A stretch of DNA of 11,848 nt from Thermoplasmata archaeon (GTDB lineage Archaea; Thermoplasmatota; Thermoplasmata; Thermoplasmatales; Thermoplasmataceae). The stretch's first letter is position 1. Each line of letters starts with the position of its first letter. Position numbers and translations under genes: made by a program. Shown piece by piece: positions 1 to 7,023 of the stretch. Where the stretch lies: the NCBI GenBank assembly GCA_021797955.1, contig JAJZYV010000018.1, positions 1-11,848 on the forward strand, read 5' to 3'. The notes under the pieces were generated by a model. The model was not told the DNA's origin. It worked only from the letters and a program-made list of their open reading frames with translations, and made no database searches.

Positions 1-936
1 AAAGCAGTTTCTCCGATCGGACATGATGGGAATTTTAATGTTTTCACCGATAATAGGAACAGCGCCACATGCCATTGCTTCCATAATTACTAACGCGAAT
101 CCTTCGGAAACACTCGGAAATAGGAAAAAATCAGCCGCTTGATAATATTTGAGCAGAACCTCATCATCCACGTTGTTGAGGAGGGAGATTCTATTTGAAC
201 ACCTTTTATCTGTAATAGTATTTCCTATGCAGATCAAATTTAATCCAGTTTCTTCGATTAGTTCAATTGAAAAATCCAATCTTTTTCTTTTTGGTTCCTG
301 TCCAACCCATATTCCATAAATCCCATTCTCATCAAGTGAAAGTTCTTCCCTGACTTTCTTTTTATTTCCGGGATGAAAAAAATTTGTATCAACCCCAGAC
401 ATGATTACAATCGCATCTTCCTTTTTTCTGTGAAACTTTATAAAGTCCAAATAAACATTCGATGTTGTTGCAATTACTCCTGCTCTCTTTATTGCATAAA
501 TTTCAAAGAAATTGGATATATAAGCCCAAGCCAATTTGTATAATTTAGTGAGTGTTTTAACAGACTTATCACCTCTCATGCTAAGTCCATCACGGAGTGC
601 GATCCCATGCACTGTCATAATGGTTTTTATGTTTTTAAATGCAGTAACCAAATCGCCATTATCTCCATTTATGTGAATTATGTCATAATCTGATTTATGA
701 TTTTTGACATGTAAATACACTTTGATGTTAAACATTATTTTTGGAAAAAATTTTTTATTGCATTTCAGTATTATCTTTTTTACACCATTCTCATAAAATA
801 TTTGATTTTTGTCCCCAGAATACATATAAGAAACCTGTATTGAACTCTTTGTCAAGAATTCCCCTAATTGAATGGCAAGTCTTTCGACACCTCCTGGCAA
901 TTTTGGATCAGTAAACGTTATCTCTAAAAGCCTCAT
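1..936 (-). CDS. GT4-family glycosyltransferase, C-terminus cut by window edge
   Basis: I translated this by hand from ATG at 936 down to position 1: 312 codons without a stop, against about 370 for the family. The N-terminal Rossmann half has the GGVERLA motif near residue 15 that is typical of GT4 enzymes. The nucleotide-sugar half has VGQEPKRKR near residue 211 and the retaining-GT4 E-x7-E motif in SEGFALVIMEAMACG (E278 and E286). No signal peptide is visible, so it should act on the cytoplasmic face, moving a sugar from a nucleotide donor to a lipid-linked or glycan acceptor; donor and acceptor cannot be read from sequence. AGGAG lies 10 bases before the ATG (947-951), which supports this start. 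It diverges from the glycosyltransferase at 1085. The family call is firm; substrate is unknown. Confidence 0.93.
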   Translation of the reverse strand, partial: MRLLEITFTDPKLPGGVERLAIQLGEFLTKSSIQVSYMYSGDKNQIFYENGVKKIILKCNKKFFPKIMFNIKVYLHVKNHKSDYDIIHINGDNGDLVTAFKNIKTIMTVHGIALRDGLSMRGDKSVKTLTKLYKLAWAYISNFFEIYAIKRAGVIATTSNVYLDFIKFHRKKEDAIVIMSGVDTNFFHPGNKKKVREELSLDENGIYGIWVGQEPKRKRLDFSIELIEETGLNLICIGNTITDKRCSNRISLLNNVDDEVLLKYYQAADFFLFPSVSEGFALVIMEAMACGAVPIIGENIKIPIMSDRRNCF

Positions 937-976
937 ACAATTTTTACTCCTGAGATAAGAACATCATCTGAACATA

Positions 977-985
977 TTCTATAAG
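977..985 (-). promoter_or_regulatory. Candidate TATA box for the minus-strand glycosyltransferase
   Basis: On the minus strand this reads CTTATAGAA. It would place transcription start near 955, giving a leader of about 18 bases that carries the AGGAG site at 947-951. The spacing is consistent for an archaeal promoter, but the box is only TATA-like in AT-rich DNA. Confidence 0.4.
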
Positions 986-1045
986 GATTTGTTTAGTTAC
1001 CCTTAATATTGGAACCTTAAGATTCTGTTGGAACAGATCAACAGA

Positions 1046-1054
1046 TATAGTATA
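1046..1054 (+). promoter_or_regulatory. Candidate TATA box for the 1085 glycosyltransferase
   Basis: The sequence TATAGTATA is centred about 35 bases before the GTG at 1085, so transcription would start near 1076 and leave a leader under 10 bases. An out-of-frame ATG at 1078 sits at the spacing expected for a leaderless start, which makes the arrangement slightly odd. Confidence 0.4.
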
Positions 1055-1084
1055 AGATTATTATTTACATTTCAATTATGAAGG

Positions 1085-2179
1085 GTGAAACTTGCGATCT
1101 TGGTGGATCAGCCTCACTGGACTGGTATTGGGTTATATGCATTAGAATTGTACAACTCAGTTCGTCCATATGTTGAGGATATCAAATTATTTTATTTGGG
1201 AGCCGTCAAAGATGATTTTCCAAACAGCCAAATAATCGGATATTTTAAGCAAACCACACATCTGCTTGCCAGACCGCTAATTATAAGAAATAATTACAAT
1301 AGATTGCTCAATGATGGAACTTATAAAAACTATTTGTTTCATTTTGTTGGCACGGATTTTTTTGGAGTTGGTAAAAGGCCAGGTATCATGACAGTTCACG
1401 ATGTGATTAAAGATAGATTTCTCACTCTTAACAATTTAAATCCAAAAAAAGCACTTGGTGAACTTGAGAGAATTCGAAAATATTCATCAGCATTGAATGT
1501 TGCTAATGACGCAATTGCTATTATTTCAATAAGCGAAAGAACTCGAAATGAATTAAAGCGATTGACAGGATTAGACTCTGAAGTGATTTACCACTGGATA
1601 GAAGATGAGAAATTCACCACTCGTGACGCTGATCAATGCTTACAGAAATTAGGCCTGGACAAGAACTACAGTTATATACTTTCCGTTGGAAACGATAGAC
1701 CGAATAAAAGAATTGATTTAATAGAAGCGTTTTCTAATTCCCTTCCAAACCAATACAAATTAATCAAAATAGGGTCTACAATAAATTCCTTAAATTGTAT
1801 TAATATGGGTCAGGTTAGTGATGAACTCTACCCCTTTTATTTCAATGCAGCCAAAGCATATTTACATTTATCAGACGATGAAGGATTTGGGAGACCATTG
1901 ATTGAAGCTCTTGGAAGTGAAATACCAGTTATATGCAGAGACACAGAAATAAATAATGAGCTTCTGGGTAATGCTTCCATTATTATTTCTGACACTGTAA
2001 ATGAATCTCACGTTAAAAAAGTAATAGAAAAGTTAGAAAATTCATCAGTTTCATACGATCTTGCTGAAAAGATACAACTTAGAAAAAAATTATTTAAAAA
2101 GCGCTCCATAATTAACAAATATCTGGCTTTGTACGTGGATTCCTGGAGCTATTTTTTAAAAGGAAAAAACATTGAATAG
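1085..2179 (+). CDS. GT4-family glycosyltransferase
   Basis: A 364-residue retaining glycosyltransferase of GT4 type, normal in length. The N-terminal half begins MKLAILVDQPHWTGIGLYALELYN, with the glycine-rich acceptor-side loop, and continues to the TVHDVIKDRF region near residue 103. The C-terminal half shows ILSVGNDRPNKR (about 198-209) and the donor-binding E-x7-E motif in DDEGFGRPLIEALGSE (E266, E274), followed by PVICRDTEINNELLG. There is no signal peptide or clear membrane helix, so it probably works at the inner membrane face. The start is GTG: an in-frame stop lies just upstream at 1079-1081, and the core domain begins right at residue 1. It diverges from the gene ending at 936 and has its own upstream region. 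Sugar and linkage cannot be told; a mannosyl or glucosyl donor is a guess. Confidence 0.93.
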   Translation: MKLAILVDQPHWTGIGLYALELYNSVRPYVEDIKLFYLGAVKDDFPNSQIIGYFKQTTHLLARPLIIRNNYNRLLNDGTYKNYLFHFVGTDFFGVGKRPGIMTVHDVIKDRFLTLNNLNPKKALGELERIRKYSSALNVANDAIAIISISERTRNELKRLTGLDSEVIYHWIEDEKFTTRDADQCLQKLGLDKNYSYILSVGNDRPNKRIDLIEAFSNSLPNQYKLIKIGSTINSLNCINMGQVSDELYPFYFNAAKAYLHLSDDEGFGRPLIEALGSEIPVICRDTEINNELLGNASIIISDTVNESHVKKVIEKLENSSVSYDLAEKIQLRKKLFKKRSIINKYLALYVDSWSYFLKGKNIE

Positions 2180-2186
2180 AAATCTA

Positions 2187-2244
2187 TTTTTTAAAGTTGA
2201 ATGGTACCTTTATTCGATAAGAAAAATAAAGAATTTGATTTTTT
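2187..2244 (+). terminator. Two oligo-T tracts after the 1085 glycosyltransferase
   Basis: Runs of six T occur at 2187-2192 and 2239-2244, just after the stop codon at 2179. Archaeal RNA polymerase commonly stops at oligo-T tracts without a hairpin. In AT-rich spacer DNA this is weak evidence. Confidence 0.35.
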
Positions 2245-2290
2245 CTCTCGCATTATGACTTTTAATTCTGGAAATATGTGACTCATAAAC

Positions 2291-2300
2291 ATAAATATAT
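2291..2300 (+). promoter_or_regulatory. Candidate TATA box for the GT2 glycosyltransferase
   Basis: The sequence ATAAATATAT would put transcription start near 2322. That is downstream of the in-frame ATG at 2312 and upstream of the ATG at 2351, so it favours 2351 as the real start, read with a leader of about 28 bases that carries AGGTGG at 2341-2346. Confidence 0.5.
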
Positions 2301-2350
2301 ATTCCTTTATTATGCAAAAGAATGGAAAAAGTAGAGCATCAGGTGGCAGA

Positions 2351-3382
2351 ATGAAACTTACCTTTTCTGCAATAATCGTGGGGTTTAAAAGAAAGGATTA
2401 TATTTTTAGAGCGGTCAGTTCCGTATTAAGTCAGGATTATCCCAAGGACCTCGTCGAAATTATCGTGGTAAAAGCTTTCAAAGATGATGATCTGGACTAT
2501 TTCCTAGAAAATAATAAGGTCATAAGTCTTTTTAGTGATACACTTTCCAACGGTGAATCTCTTTCTAAGGGAATTCGCAGTAGTAGTAAAGAAGTAATTT
2601 GCTTGTTGGATGATGATGATATTTTTGCACCAAACAAATTCGATGAAATTTCAAAACTGCTAGAGGACGAATCCCATCACGCTGACATGATCATAAACGG
2701 ATACTATAGAATGGATGAAGATGAAAATTCCATTTCTCATGGATCTTTTAAGAAGAAATCTCACACAATGAACTGCGAATTAAATAATATCGTCCTAAGG
2801 AGAGAAGATTTGGATTCCAAAATCTGGGAAACTAGGGAGATATACTTTAATACAAGCAGAATTTCACTGAGAAGAAAAAATGCCCATGGTTTATGTGACT
2901 TTTTGGAGACTATCCCATATACATGTGATACGGCCATTACGTTATATCATATAGTTATGAATTTGGAAATAGGTTATACAGACTCTATCCTGACCGGTTA
3001 TAGGGTTAATCAAAAAAGTATAAGTCAATATAAAAATTTTTCAAATGACTTAAGAACATTAGGAAAAATTATTGAAAAGGAAATTAAATCGTATGCAAAG
3101 ATACTCTCATTCGTAAACGATAACGAACAGTCTCTTAGGGAGAGACTTATTATTCTGCTATCATTCCTAAATTTACGTTTGGCTTACGCTTACGGAGGCA
3201 GAATCCAAATATGCAAGAAAACAATAAATACGCTTAAACAAGTGATTAGATACAAAAATAAGAGGACTTATGGTCTATATCCCAAGTTGAATTTATATAT
3301 TTATAGAGACTTCATCTTTTTACCCTTTATTCTATTGCTTCCGAAGACCTTTTGTAAGTTTAGACTGACTAGTTTTTATTAA
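2351..3382 (+). CDS. GT2-family (GT-A fold) glycosyltransferase
   Basis: A 343-residue GT2 enzyme. The N-terminus has the classic FSAIIVGFKRKDYIFRAVSSVLSQ beginning (nucleotide-binding strand, then helix), and the metal/nucleotide DXD-type motif appears as LLDDDDIFAP (D87-D90). The rest is less conserved, with TCDTAITLYHI near residue 195 and a hydrophobic C-terminal stretch (FIFLPFILLLP) that may sit on the membrane. It should be an inverting transferase using a nucleotide sugar in the cytoplasm. I chose ATG at 2351 over the in-frame ATG at 2312 because AGGTGG lies 4 bases before it, the TATA-like box at 2291-2300 fits it, and the extra 13 residues are hydrophilic and precede the fold. The longer form (356 residues) stays possible. 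Confidence 0.9.
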   Translation: MKLTFSAIIVGFKRKDYIFRAVSSVLSQDYPKDLVEIIVVKAFKDDDLDYFLENNKVISLFSDTLSNGESLSKGIRSSSKEVICLLDDDDIFAPNKFDEISKLLEDESHHADMIINGYYRMDEDENSISHGSFKKKSHTMNCELNNIVLRREDLDSKIWETREIYFNTSRISLRRKNAHGLCDFLETIPYTCDTAITLYHIVMNLEIGYTDSILTGYRVNQKSISQYKNFSNDLRTLGKIIEKEIKSYAKILSFVNDNEQSLRERLIILLSFLNLRLAYAYGGRIQICKKTINTLKQVIRYKNKRTYGLYPKLNLYIYRDFIFLPFILLLPKTFCKFRLTSFY

Positions 3383-3387
3383 CTGTA

Positions 3388-3403
3388 GTTTTCTATAGAA
3401 AAC
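3388..3403. repeat. Perfect 16-bp palindrome just after the GT2 stop codon
   Basis: GTTTTCTATAGAAAAC is fully self-complementary and begins 5 bases after the stop codon at 3382. It could form an RNA hairpin at the transcript end or be a binding site for a dimeric regulator. No T-run follows, so a terminator role is unproven. Confidence 0.5.
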
Positions 3404-3565
3404 ATATCGACAATGACTCAGTACATATTTTGGAAATAGTTGAATTGATATCTTGGTTCAATGTACTCGCATCTTTTATATTGTCATAACTTAATCTCAA
3501 GCCTTAGAATATGTTTTTATTTTAACAATACTTATGAACTCTGATTTATTTATGTTCTCAATTAG

Positions 3566-3616
3566 ATGGTGTATGTACCAGAAACCGATATGCTGCTAAC
3601 CGAATTGAGTGGATAA
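3566..3616 (+). other. Possible 16-codon upstream ORF before the 3620 glycosyltransferase
   Basis: ATG at 3566 opens a 16-codon frame (MVYVPETDMLLTELSG) that ends in TAA at 3614-3616, three bases before the ATG at 3620 and in the same frame. It may be a leader peptide, or chance. The SD-like GAGTGG that would serve 3620 (3608-3613) lies in its last codons, so translation of one could influence the other. The likely TATA sites (TTTATTTA near 3545) do not show clearly whether 3566 is inside the transcript. Confidence 0.25.
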
Positions 3617-3619
3617 AAT

Positions 3620-4726
3620 ATGACTAAGAATAAGGTTTTGATAATCTTCCACAAACCTTTGAGCCAGTTGGATGGTCAGACAAAATATGTGCTGAATTTA
3701 ATTGATTCTGTTAAATCTCATTGTGAACTCGAGATTCCATCCGAAGAGTTCTACAGAACGACTCATATGGAAAAAAGGAACTGGTTGTTGAGAACCTCCC
3801 TTGTAAATTTTTATTTGATTTACTGGCTAATTGTAAACAATAAAAATATTAAGAATAACTTTTCCATATGTATCATTGAAGATAGATATTGCCTCTTTCC
3901 GGCTAGACTGCTCAGTTTGCATAAAAATTTAAGGATCATCACTCGAATATCTGACTGGGGGAAGGATTATACAGATACCTTGGCGAAAAAAAGTATTACA
4001 CAGTCTTTTGCTATTAATTTCTTGAACATATTTTACGAGCATTATGTGGTGAATTATTCATTTGCCTCTATAGTTCCGTCTTTAGCAGTTAAGTCAAAAA
4101 TGAGGAAAAATTACAACAAGCACATTCTATTATTCACACATTTTCTAAACATTGATGCGGAAAAGAAGGAAATCAAATCTGGAGACTTTCGTTTCCGTGA
4201 TAAAGATCATGATATCTACGTGGTTCTAATTGGTAATTATGACTATAAACCAAACGAAGATTCAGCTAATTTTGTAGTTCAGACATTAGCACCAATGATG
4301 AAGTTGGTTGACACTAAGATCAAATTTTTGATTGTCGGCAACGGAAGTAAAGAGAGGTATGGAAGATTTAATTCTGACAATTTGTTATCACTGGGACAGA
4401 TAGAAAATCTCGATTCCGTATACACTTTGTGCCAGATTGGCATTAACCCGTCTTTAACCCCAGGAGGTACAAGCATTAAGAATATTGAATATTTGCTTCA
4501 CGGATTAAGGGTTATATCTACGGAAGAATCCGCCACTGGAGTGATGGAAAATGCCTTAATGAAAGTGGGTGAGAGAGAAGAATTTCCAGAATTGATCGCT
4601 AAGACATCAGAGGAGTTGAGGAACGTAAATTTCGAAAAGAACCTGGAAGTTCTGGAAGAACTTCAGGGATATTATTCAATAACTGAAAATAAAAAGAAAA
4701 TAGCAGAGTTCTTAGATTCACTTTAG
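3620..4726 (+). CDS. GT4-like glycosyltransferase with variant donor motif
   Basis: A 368-residue protein with the two-domain GT-B layout. The N-terminal half has KVLIIFHKPLSQLDGQTKYV and hydrophobic LVNFYLIYWLIV (about 61-72), which may dock it to the membrane. The C-terminal half has YVVLIGNYDYKPNEDSANFV (about 200-219), KFLIVGNGS (about 235-243) and GINPSLTPGGTSIKNIEYLLHG (about 274-295). The last replaces the usual E-x7-E: the first glutamate is absent and E290 holds the second, as in the GT4 subgroup with a GG-T-x-x-K-x-x-E pattern. This suggests a genuine enzyme rather than a decayed one, since the frame is intact and full length. GAGTGG upstream of the ATG supports the start. It meets the minus-strand cassette tail to tail at 4727-4788. 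Donor and acceptor are unknown. Confidence 0.87.
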   Translation: MTKNKVLIIFHKPLSQLDGQTKYVLNLIDSVKSHCELEIPSEEFYRTTHMEKRNWLLRTSLVNFYLIYWLIVNNKNIKNNFSICIIEDRYCLFPARLLSLHKNLRIITRISDWGKDYTDTLAKKSITQSFAINFLNIFYEHYVVNYSFASIVPSLAVKSKMRKNYNKHILLFTHFLNIDAEKKEIKSGDFRFRDKDHDIYVVLIGNYDYKPNEDSANFVVQTLAPMMKLVDTKIKFLIVGNGSKERYGRFNSDNLLSLGQIENLDSVYTLCQIGINPSLTPGGTSIKNIEYLLHGLRVISTEESATGVMENALMKVGEREEFPELIAKTSEELRNVNFEKNLEVLEELQGYYSITENKKKIAEFLDSL

Positions 4727-4750
4727 AAGAACTATGAAAAATTGGATTTT

Positions 4751-4764
4751 CCATAATATTATGG
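4751..4764. terminator. Palindrome between convergent genes, possible bidirectional terminator
   Basis: CCATAATATTATGG is a perfect 14-bp palindrome, 24 bases past the plus-strand stop at 4726 and 24 bases past the minus-strand stop at 4789. Further complementary bases (GATTTT on the left, AAAATC on the right) extend it with a small bulge. On the minus strand a run of five T follows shortly after. Position and symmetry suggest termination for both transcripts. Confidence 0.45.
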
Positions 4765-4788
4765 ATTAAAATCTCATACTAAGTATAC

Positions 4789-5418
4789 CTAATTATTATC
4801 AGATTCGATCCTGCTTTCAAAATGTTTTAACCGTATCCCGCCGTTTAGTTTTTTATTAGCATATCTTCCTGTTGGACCATTTGGCAGTGGCATCACCGAT
4901 CTACGAGTTGCAGGAGCAGGTACTTTCGCATCCGTCTGAAAGAGTTTAGCCATGCCAGTTTCGATATTTTCTCGGTATATGGCTTCAGTAGCAGCAGCGT
5001 ATGAATTGCGTACCTGGGTTCTCAGAAATTCTGAAGTTTTACTGTCTAAAACTTCAACCAGGAGGAATTTAACTGCGGTGACTGTAGGGATATTAACCCT
5101 ATTGATTTCAGTGCCAGAATAGGTCGGAACTGTAATATGTCCCTTTTCGAGGCTCTTGGCCAATGATGAATCACTCACTAAATAAGTGGCCAGTTTTCCA
5201 TTTACTTCTGTTTGAACAGGAAAAAACATCGATTTTTTGTTTAGCTGAAAGATTCCAATCTGCATTTGTAGATAATTCTCGAGTTGTCGATCCATTTCTC
5301 CTTGTATGATCTCTTTAAAATGAATTCCTATGCTTTCATCGATGATCTTTTTTCCAGAGAGTATATCTTCAAGAAGTGCAACAATGTTGGCATCATACAG
5401 TTTTACAATCTTTTCCAT
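4789..5418 (-). CDS. Uncharacterised 209-residue protein, third gene of the cassette
   Basis: I do not recognise this family. The protein has a helical, charged N-terminal part (residues 1-60), then a stretch rich in short strands with Val, Thr and Tyr, for example ATYLVSDSSLAKSLEKGHITVPTYSG cut here only to show its position at about 77-102, and a helical segment around 130-158 (SEFLRTQVRNSYAAATEAI). The last 40 residues are rich in Pro, Arg, Lys and Gly and look disordered. There is no signal peptide or membrane helix. The ATG at 5418 is 5 bases after the stop of the preceding small ORF, so the two are probably co-transcribed and translationally coupled. The unbroken 210-codon frame in AT-rich DNA supports a real gene. 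Function unknown; partnership with the upstream coiled-coil proteins is inferred from position alone. Confidence 0.75.
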   Translation of the reverse strand: MEKIVKLYDANIVALLEDILSGKKIIDESIGIHFKEIIQGEMDRQLENYLQMQIGIFQLNKKSMFFPVQTEVNGKLATYLVSDSSLAKSLEKGHITVPTYSGTEINRVNIPTVTAVKFLLVEVLDSKTSEFLRTQVRNSYAAATEAIYRENIETGMAKLFQTDAKVPAPATRRSVMPLPNGPTGRYANKKLNGGIRLKHFESRIESDNN

Positions 5419-5423
5419 TGGCC

Positions 5424-5648
5424 TTATTTTTGATTCAGCTCCTGTATTTTGGTTTCGTAAATATGGGAATTTGTGGCATCTTCAATCAATTTAAGCTCTA
5501 AATCCTTGTGCTCCTGATTGGCCTTATTCATCTTTTCCTCTAAATACTCACACTCTTGTTCCTTCCATATGAGTTTTTCATCCAAATTCAGTTCTTCTTT
5601 CTTTTTCTCTTCTAATCTGACTTCAACTGAATGAATAGATTTATGCAA
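5424..5648 (-). CDS. Small coiled-coil ORF, possibly the severed tail of the upstream gene
   Basis: This 74-codon frame encodes an almost wholly charged helix rich in Glu, Lys and Leu (VRLEEKKKEELNLDEK, then EYLEEKMNKANQEHKDLELK), a confident coiled coil. As a separate gene it would have to start at TTG 5648, three bases after the preceding stop; the only internal Met is residue 40. It lies in the same frame as the helix-turn-helix gene upstream, separated only by TAA at 5652-5654 and one AAT codon. Proteins of the upstream gene's type, as I recall them, carry a second coiled coil at this point, so the ORF may be the C-terminal part of one original gene of about 364 codons, detached by a nonsense change or read error. 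A 5-base gap separates it from the 209-residue gene. Confidence 0.6.
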   Translation of the reverse strand: MHKSIHSVEVRLEEKKKEELNLDEKLIWKEQECEYLEEKMNKANQEHKDLELKLIEDATNSHIYETKIQELNQK

Positions 5649-5651
5649 ATT

Positions 5652-6521
5652 TTACAAGACTTTTATGGCTTCACTCTCGCTGCCAGTGATTTTTTTAAAT
5701 GCCTTTGCAAACTCAATCGCAGAAGTAATATCCCAACCAGCCTCTTTTATTGAAGCCCACATCAGCAGAATATTTAGCATATGGGTAGAAGCGTCTTCTC
5801 CCGGTGGCAGTTCCTGGCAAAGGCTTTCTGCTCCAACAACAAAAAAGGGATTAAACATGAAAATGGAGGCACCTTGAAGAAATTGAAAAATCTTATCATC
5901 TCCAATTCCAAGTTTTTTGACACGACTAAAGATGAATTTTGATTTCTTCAGTTTTTCCTTATCAAAATATTCATTTTTTTGTACTTCAGCCAATCTTTTT
6001 GCATGAATTTCTTCTTGGTTTTTGATATCCGCTAATTTGATTTTAAGTTCCCGAATCTGTCTGGTCTGCGACTCAATCTTCTTTTCGTTTGCACTTTTTT
6101 TAAACTCCAGTTCCTCAACTTCCCGATTCAGCTCGCCATATCTTTTCCCTTTTTTAAATAGTGTATTTGCTGTTTCAATAAATGAGATTAATTCATCTTG
6201 TTTCATATCTTTCAAATTCTGCAGTAACATTATGGATTGTTCTTTGTCAATGTCTCTGTCGAGCATCATCTTCAGGTTGAAAGAAAAACTGATCGCATCG
6301 TTTAGATCCATATTGCTCTCTTTCAAAAACTTAGATACTTCTATCAGATTCTTTTCATATGGAACCCCCTCCTGAAGATAATTCAGGGTACCTGATTTCC
6401 ATTCGTTTATTACTTTAGCCGCAGTATCCTTTGACAAGTCCAACCGTTCACCAATCTCTCTGAGACTGTTTCCTCTCATGTATGAGTCGATGATTGTTTG
6501 TTTATTATCAATATTCAACAT
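5652..6521 (-). CDS. Helix-turn-helix protein with coiled coil, first gene of the cassette
   Basis: A 289-residue protein. Residues 8-41 form a helix-turn-helix (YMRGNSLREIGERLDLSKDT, of the Hin/transposase/sigma-region-4 kind), implying DNA binding. Residues 55-118 are a helical domain (SKFLKESNMDLNDAISFSFN onward). Residues 122-190 are a strong coiled coil (ELNREVEELEFKKSANEKKI), which suggests oligomerisation. The C-terminal part (KLGIGDDKIFQFL, then ILLMWASIKEAGWD) is helical. The order HTH, helical domain, coiled coil, second helical domain resembles a family I recall from several archaea without known function; this is memory, not a search. The ATG at 6521 sits 26 bases from a TATA-like box, fitting a leaderless mRNA. 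It ends at TAA 5652-5654, in frame with the next ORF. A regulator, or a DNA-associated structural protein, are both possible. Confidence 0.82.
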   Translation of the reverse strand: MLNIDNKQTIIDSYMRGNSLREIGERLDLSKDTAAKVINEWKSGTLNYLQEGVPYEKNLIEVSKFLKESNMDLNDAISFSFNLKMMLDRDIDKEQSIMLLQNLKDMKQDELISFIETANTLFKKGKRYGELNREVEELEFKKSANEKKIESQTRQIRELKIKLADIKNQEEIHAKRLAEVQKNEYFDKEKLKKSKFIFSRVKKLGIGDDKIFQFLQGASIFMFNPFFVVGAESLCQELPPGEDASTHMLNILLMWASIKEAGWDITSAIEFAKAFKKITGSESEAIKVL

Positions 6522-6543
6522 ATTATCTATTAGTCATAGAAGG

Positions 6544-6550
6544 TATTTAA
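6544..6550 (-). promoter_or_regulatory. TATA box for the three-gene minus-strand cassette, leaderless start
   Basis: On the minus strand this is TTAAATA, centred 26 bases before the ATG at 6521, the standard archaeal TATA-to-start distance when transcription begins at the start codon. No Shine-Dalgarno site is visible before the ATG, which agrees with a leaderless transcript covering 6521 to 4789. Confidence 0.6.
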
Positions 6551-7014
6551 CTGTGTTGTATTAATGGAAAGCTAACAAATTGTTGTGGGAGACCACAAAT
6601 ACCGTACTCAATGTTATTTTTTTGTTCAATGAACGGATACTTAAATCTGATTTCCTTGTTGTTAATTTCGATGGAAATGTGATTCTGACTGAAACAATAA
6701 ATAATATGGTCAAAAGAAGATTTGAATAAGGGATGTTGGAGTTGGGTTGCCAATTGATAATATCCATTATATATTGCCATATAACATTTTGTGGATTGCT
6801 TTAAATGAAGATACTGCTTATAAATCTTACCAAACATAAGACGGTGCGAATTTAACTCTTCCCGAAGTTGTCCGTTTTTATTCTGATAATTCAGATGTCT
6901 ATTTTCTATCGGTTCTTGTGAGGGTTGATTCTATTCCCCGAAAGAGCAGACAATTGGAAATGTTCTAAGATTCAATTGATTTGTTAATTCTACAAGGTCA
7001 AAGGGGGTATTTTT
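6547..7014 (-). pseudogene. Minus-strand coding remnant with one internal stop, family unknown
   Basis: The frame opens after a TAA at 7015-7017 and runs 155 codons to its stop at 6547, broken once by TAG at 6931-6933. The nearest ATG gives a 96-residue ORF from 6837, but 31 codons of protein-like sequence continue upstream of that ATG without a start codon (NRHLNYQNKNGQLREELNSH), and another 27 precede the TAG (TPFDLVELTNQLNLRTFPIV). A 127-codon stretch without a stop is unlikely by chance in DNA this AT-rich. The protein has a short coiled coil followed by tyrosine-rich sequence (MAIYNGYYQLATQL) and ends in LIQHS. I do not recognise it. Its 3' end overlaps the TATA box of the helix-turn-helix gene. 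An intact short gene from 6837 is the alternative. Confidence 0.45.
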
Positions 7015-7023
7015 TTAAACTAA

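Noticed and set aside
3128..3150. AGTCTCT...AGAGACT inverted repeat
   Set aside because: It lies within the GT2 coding region and is too short to claim as a regulatory hairpin.
4279..4476. 65-residue minus-strand ORF inside the 3620 glycosyltransferase
   Set aside because: It is antisense to a strong coding frame and has no family-like features or start signal.
5665..6375. Two plus-strand ORFs (5665-5877, 6022-6375), one with hydrophobic Ser/Phe-rich sequence
   Set aside because: They are reverse-strand shadows of the HTH/coiled-coil gene; Glu/Lys coiled-coil codons read backwards give Phe/Ser/Leu, which mimics membrane protein.
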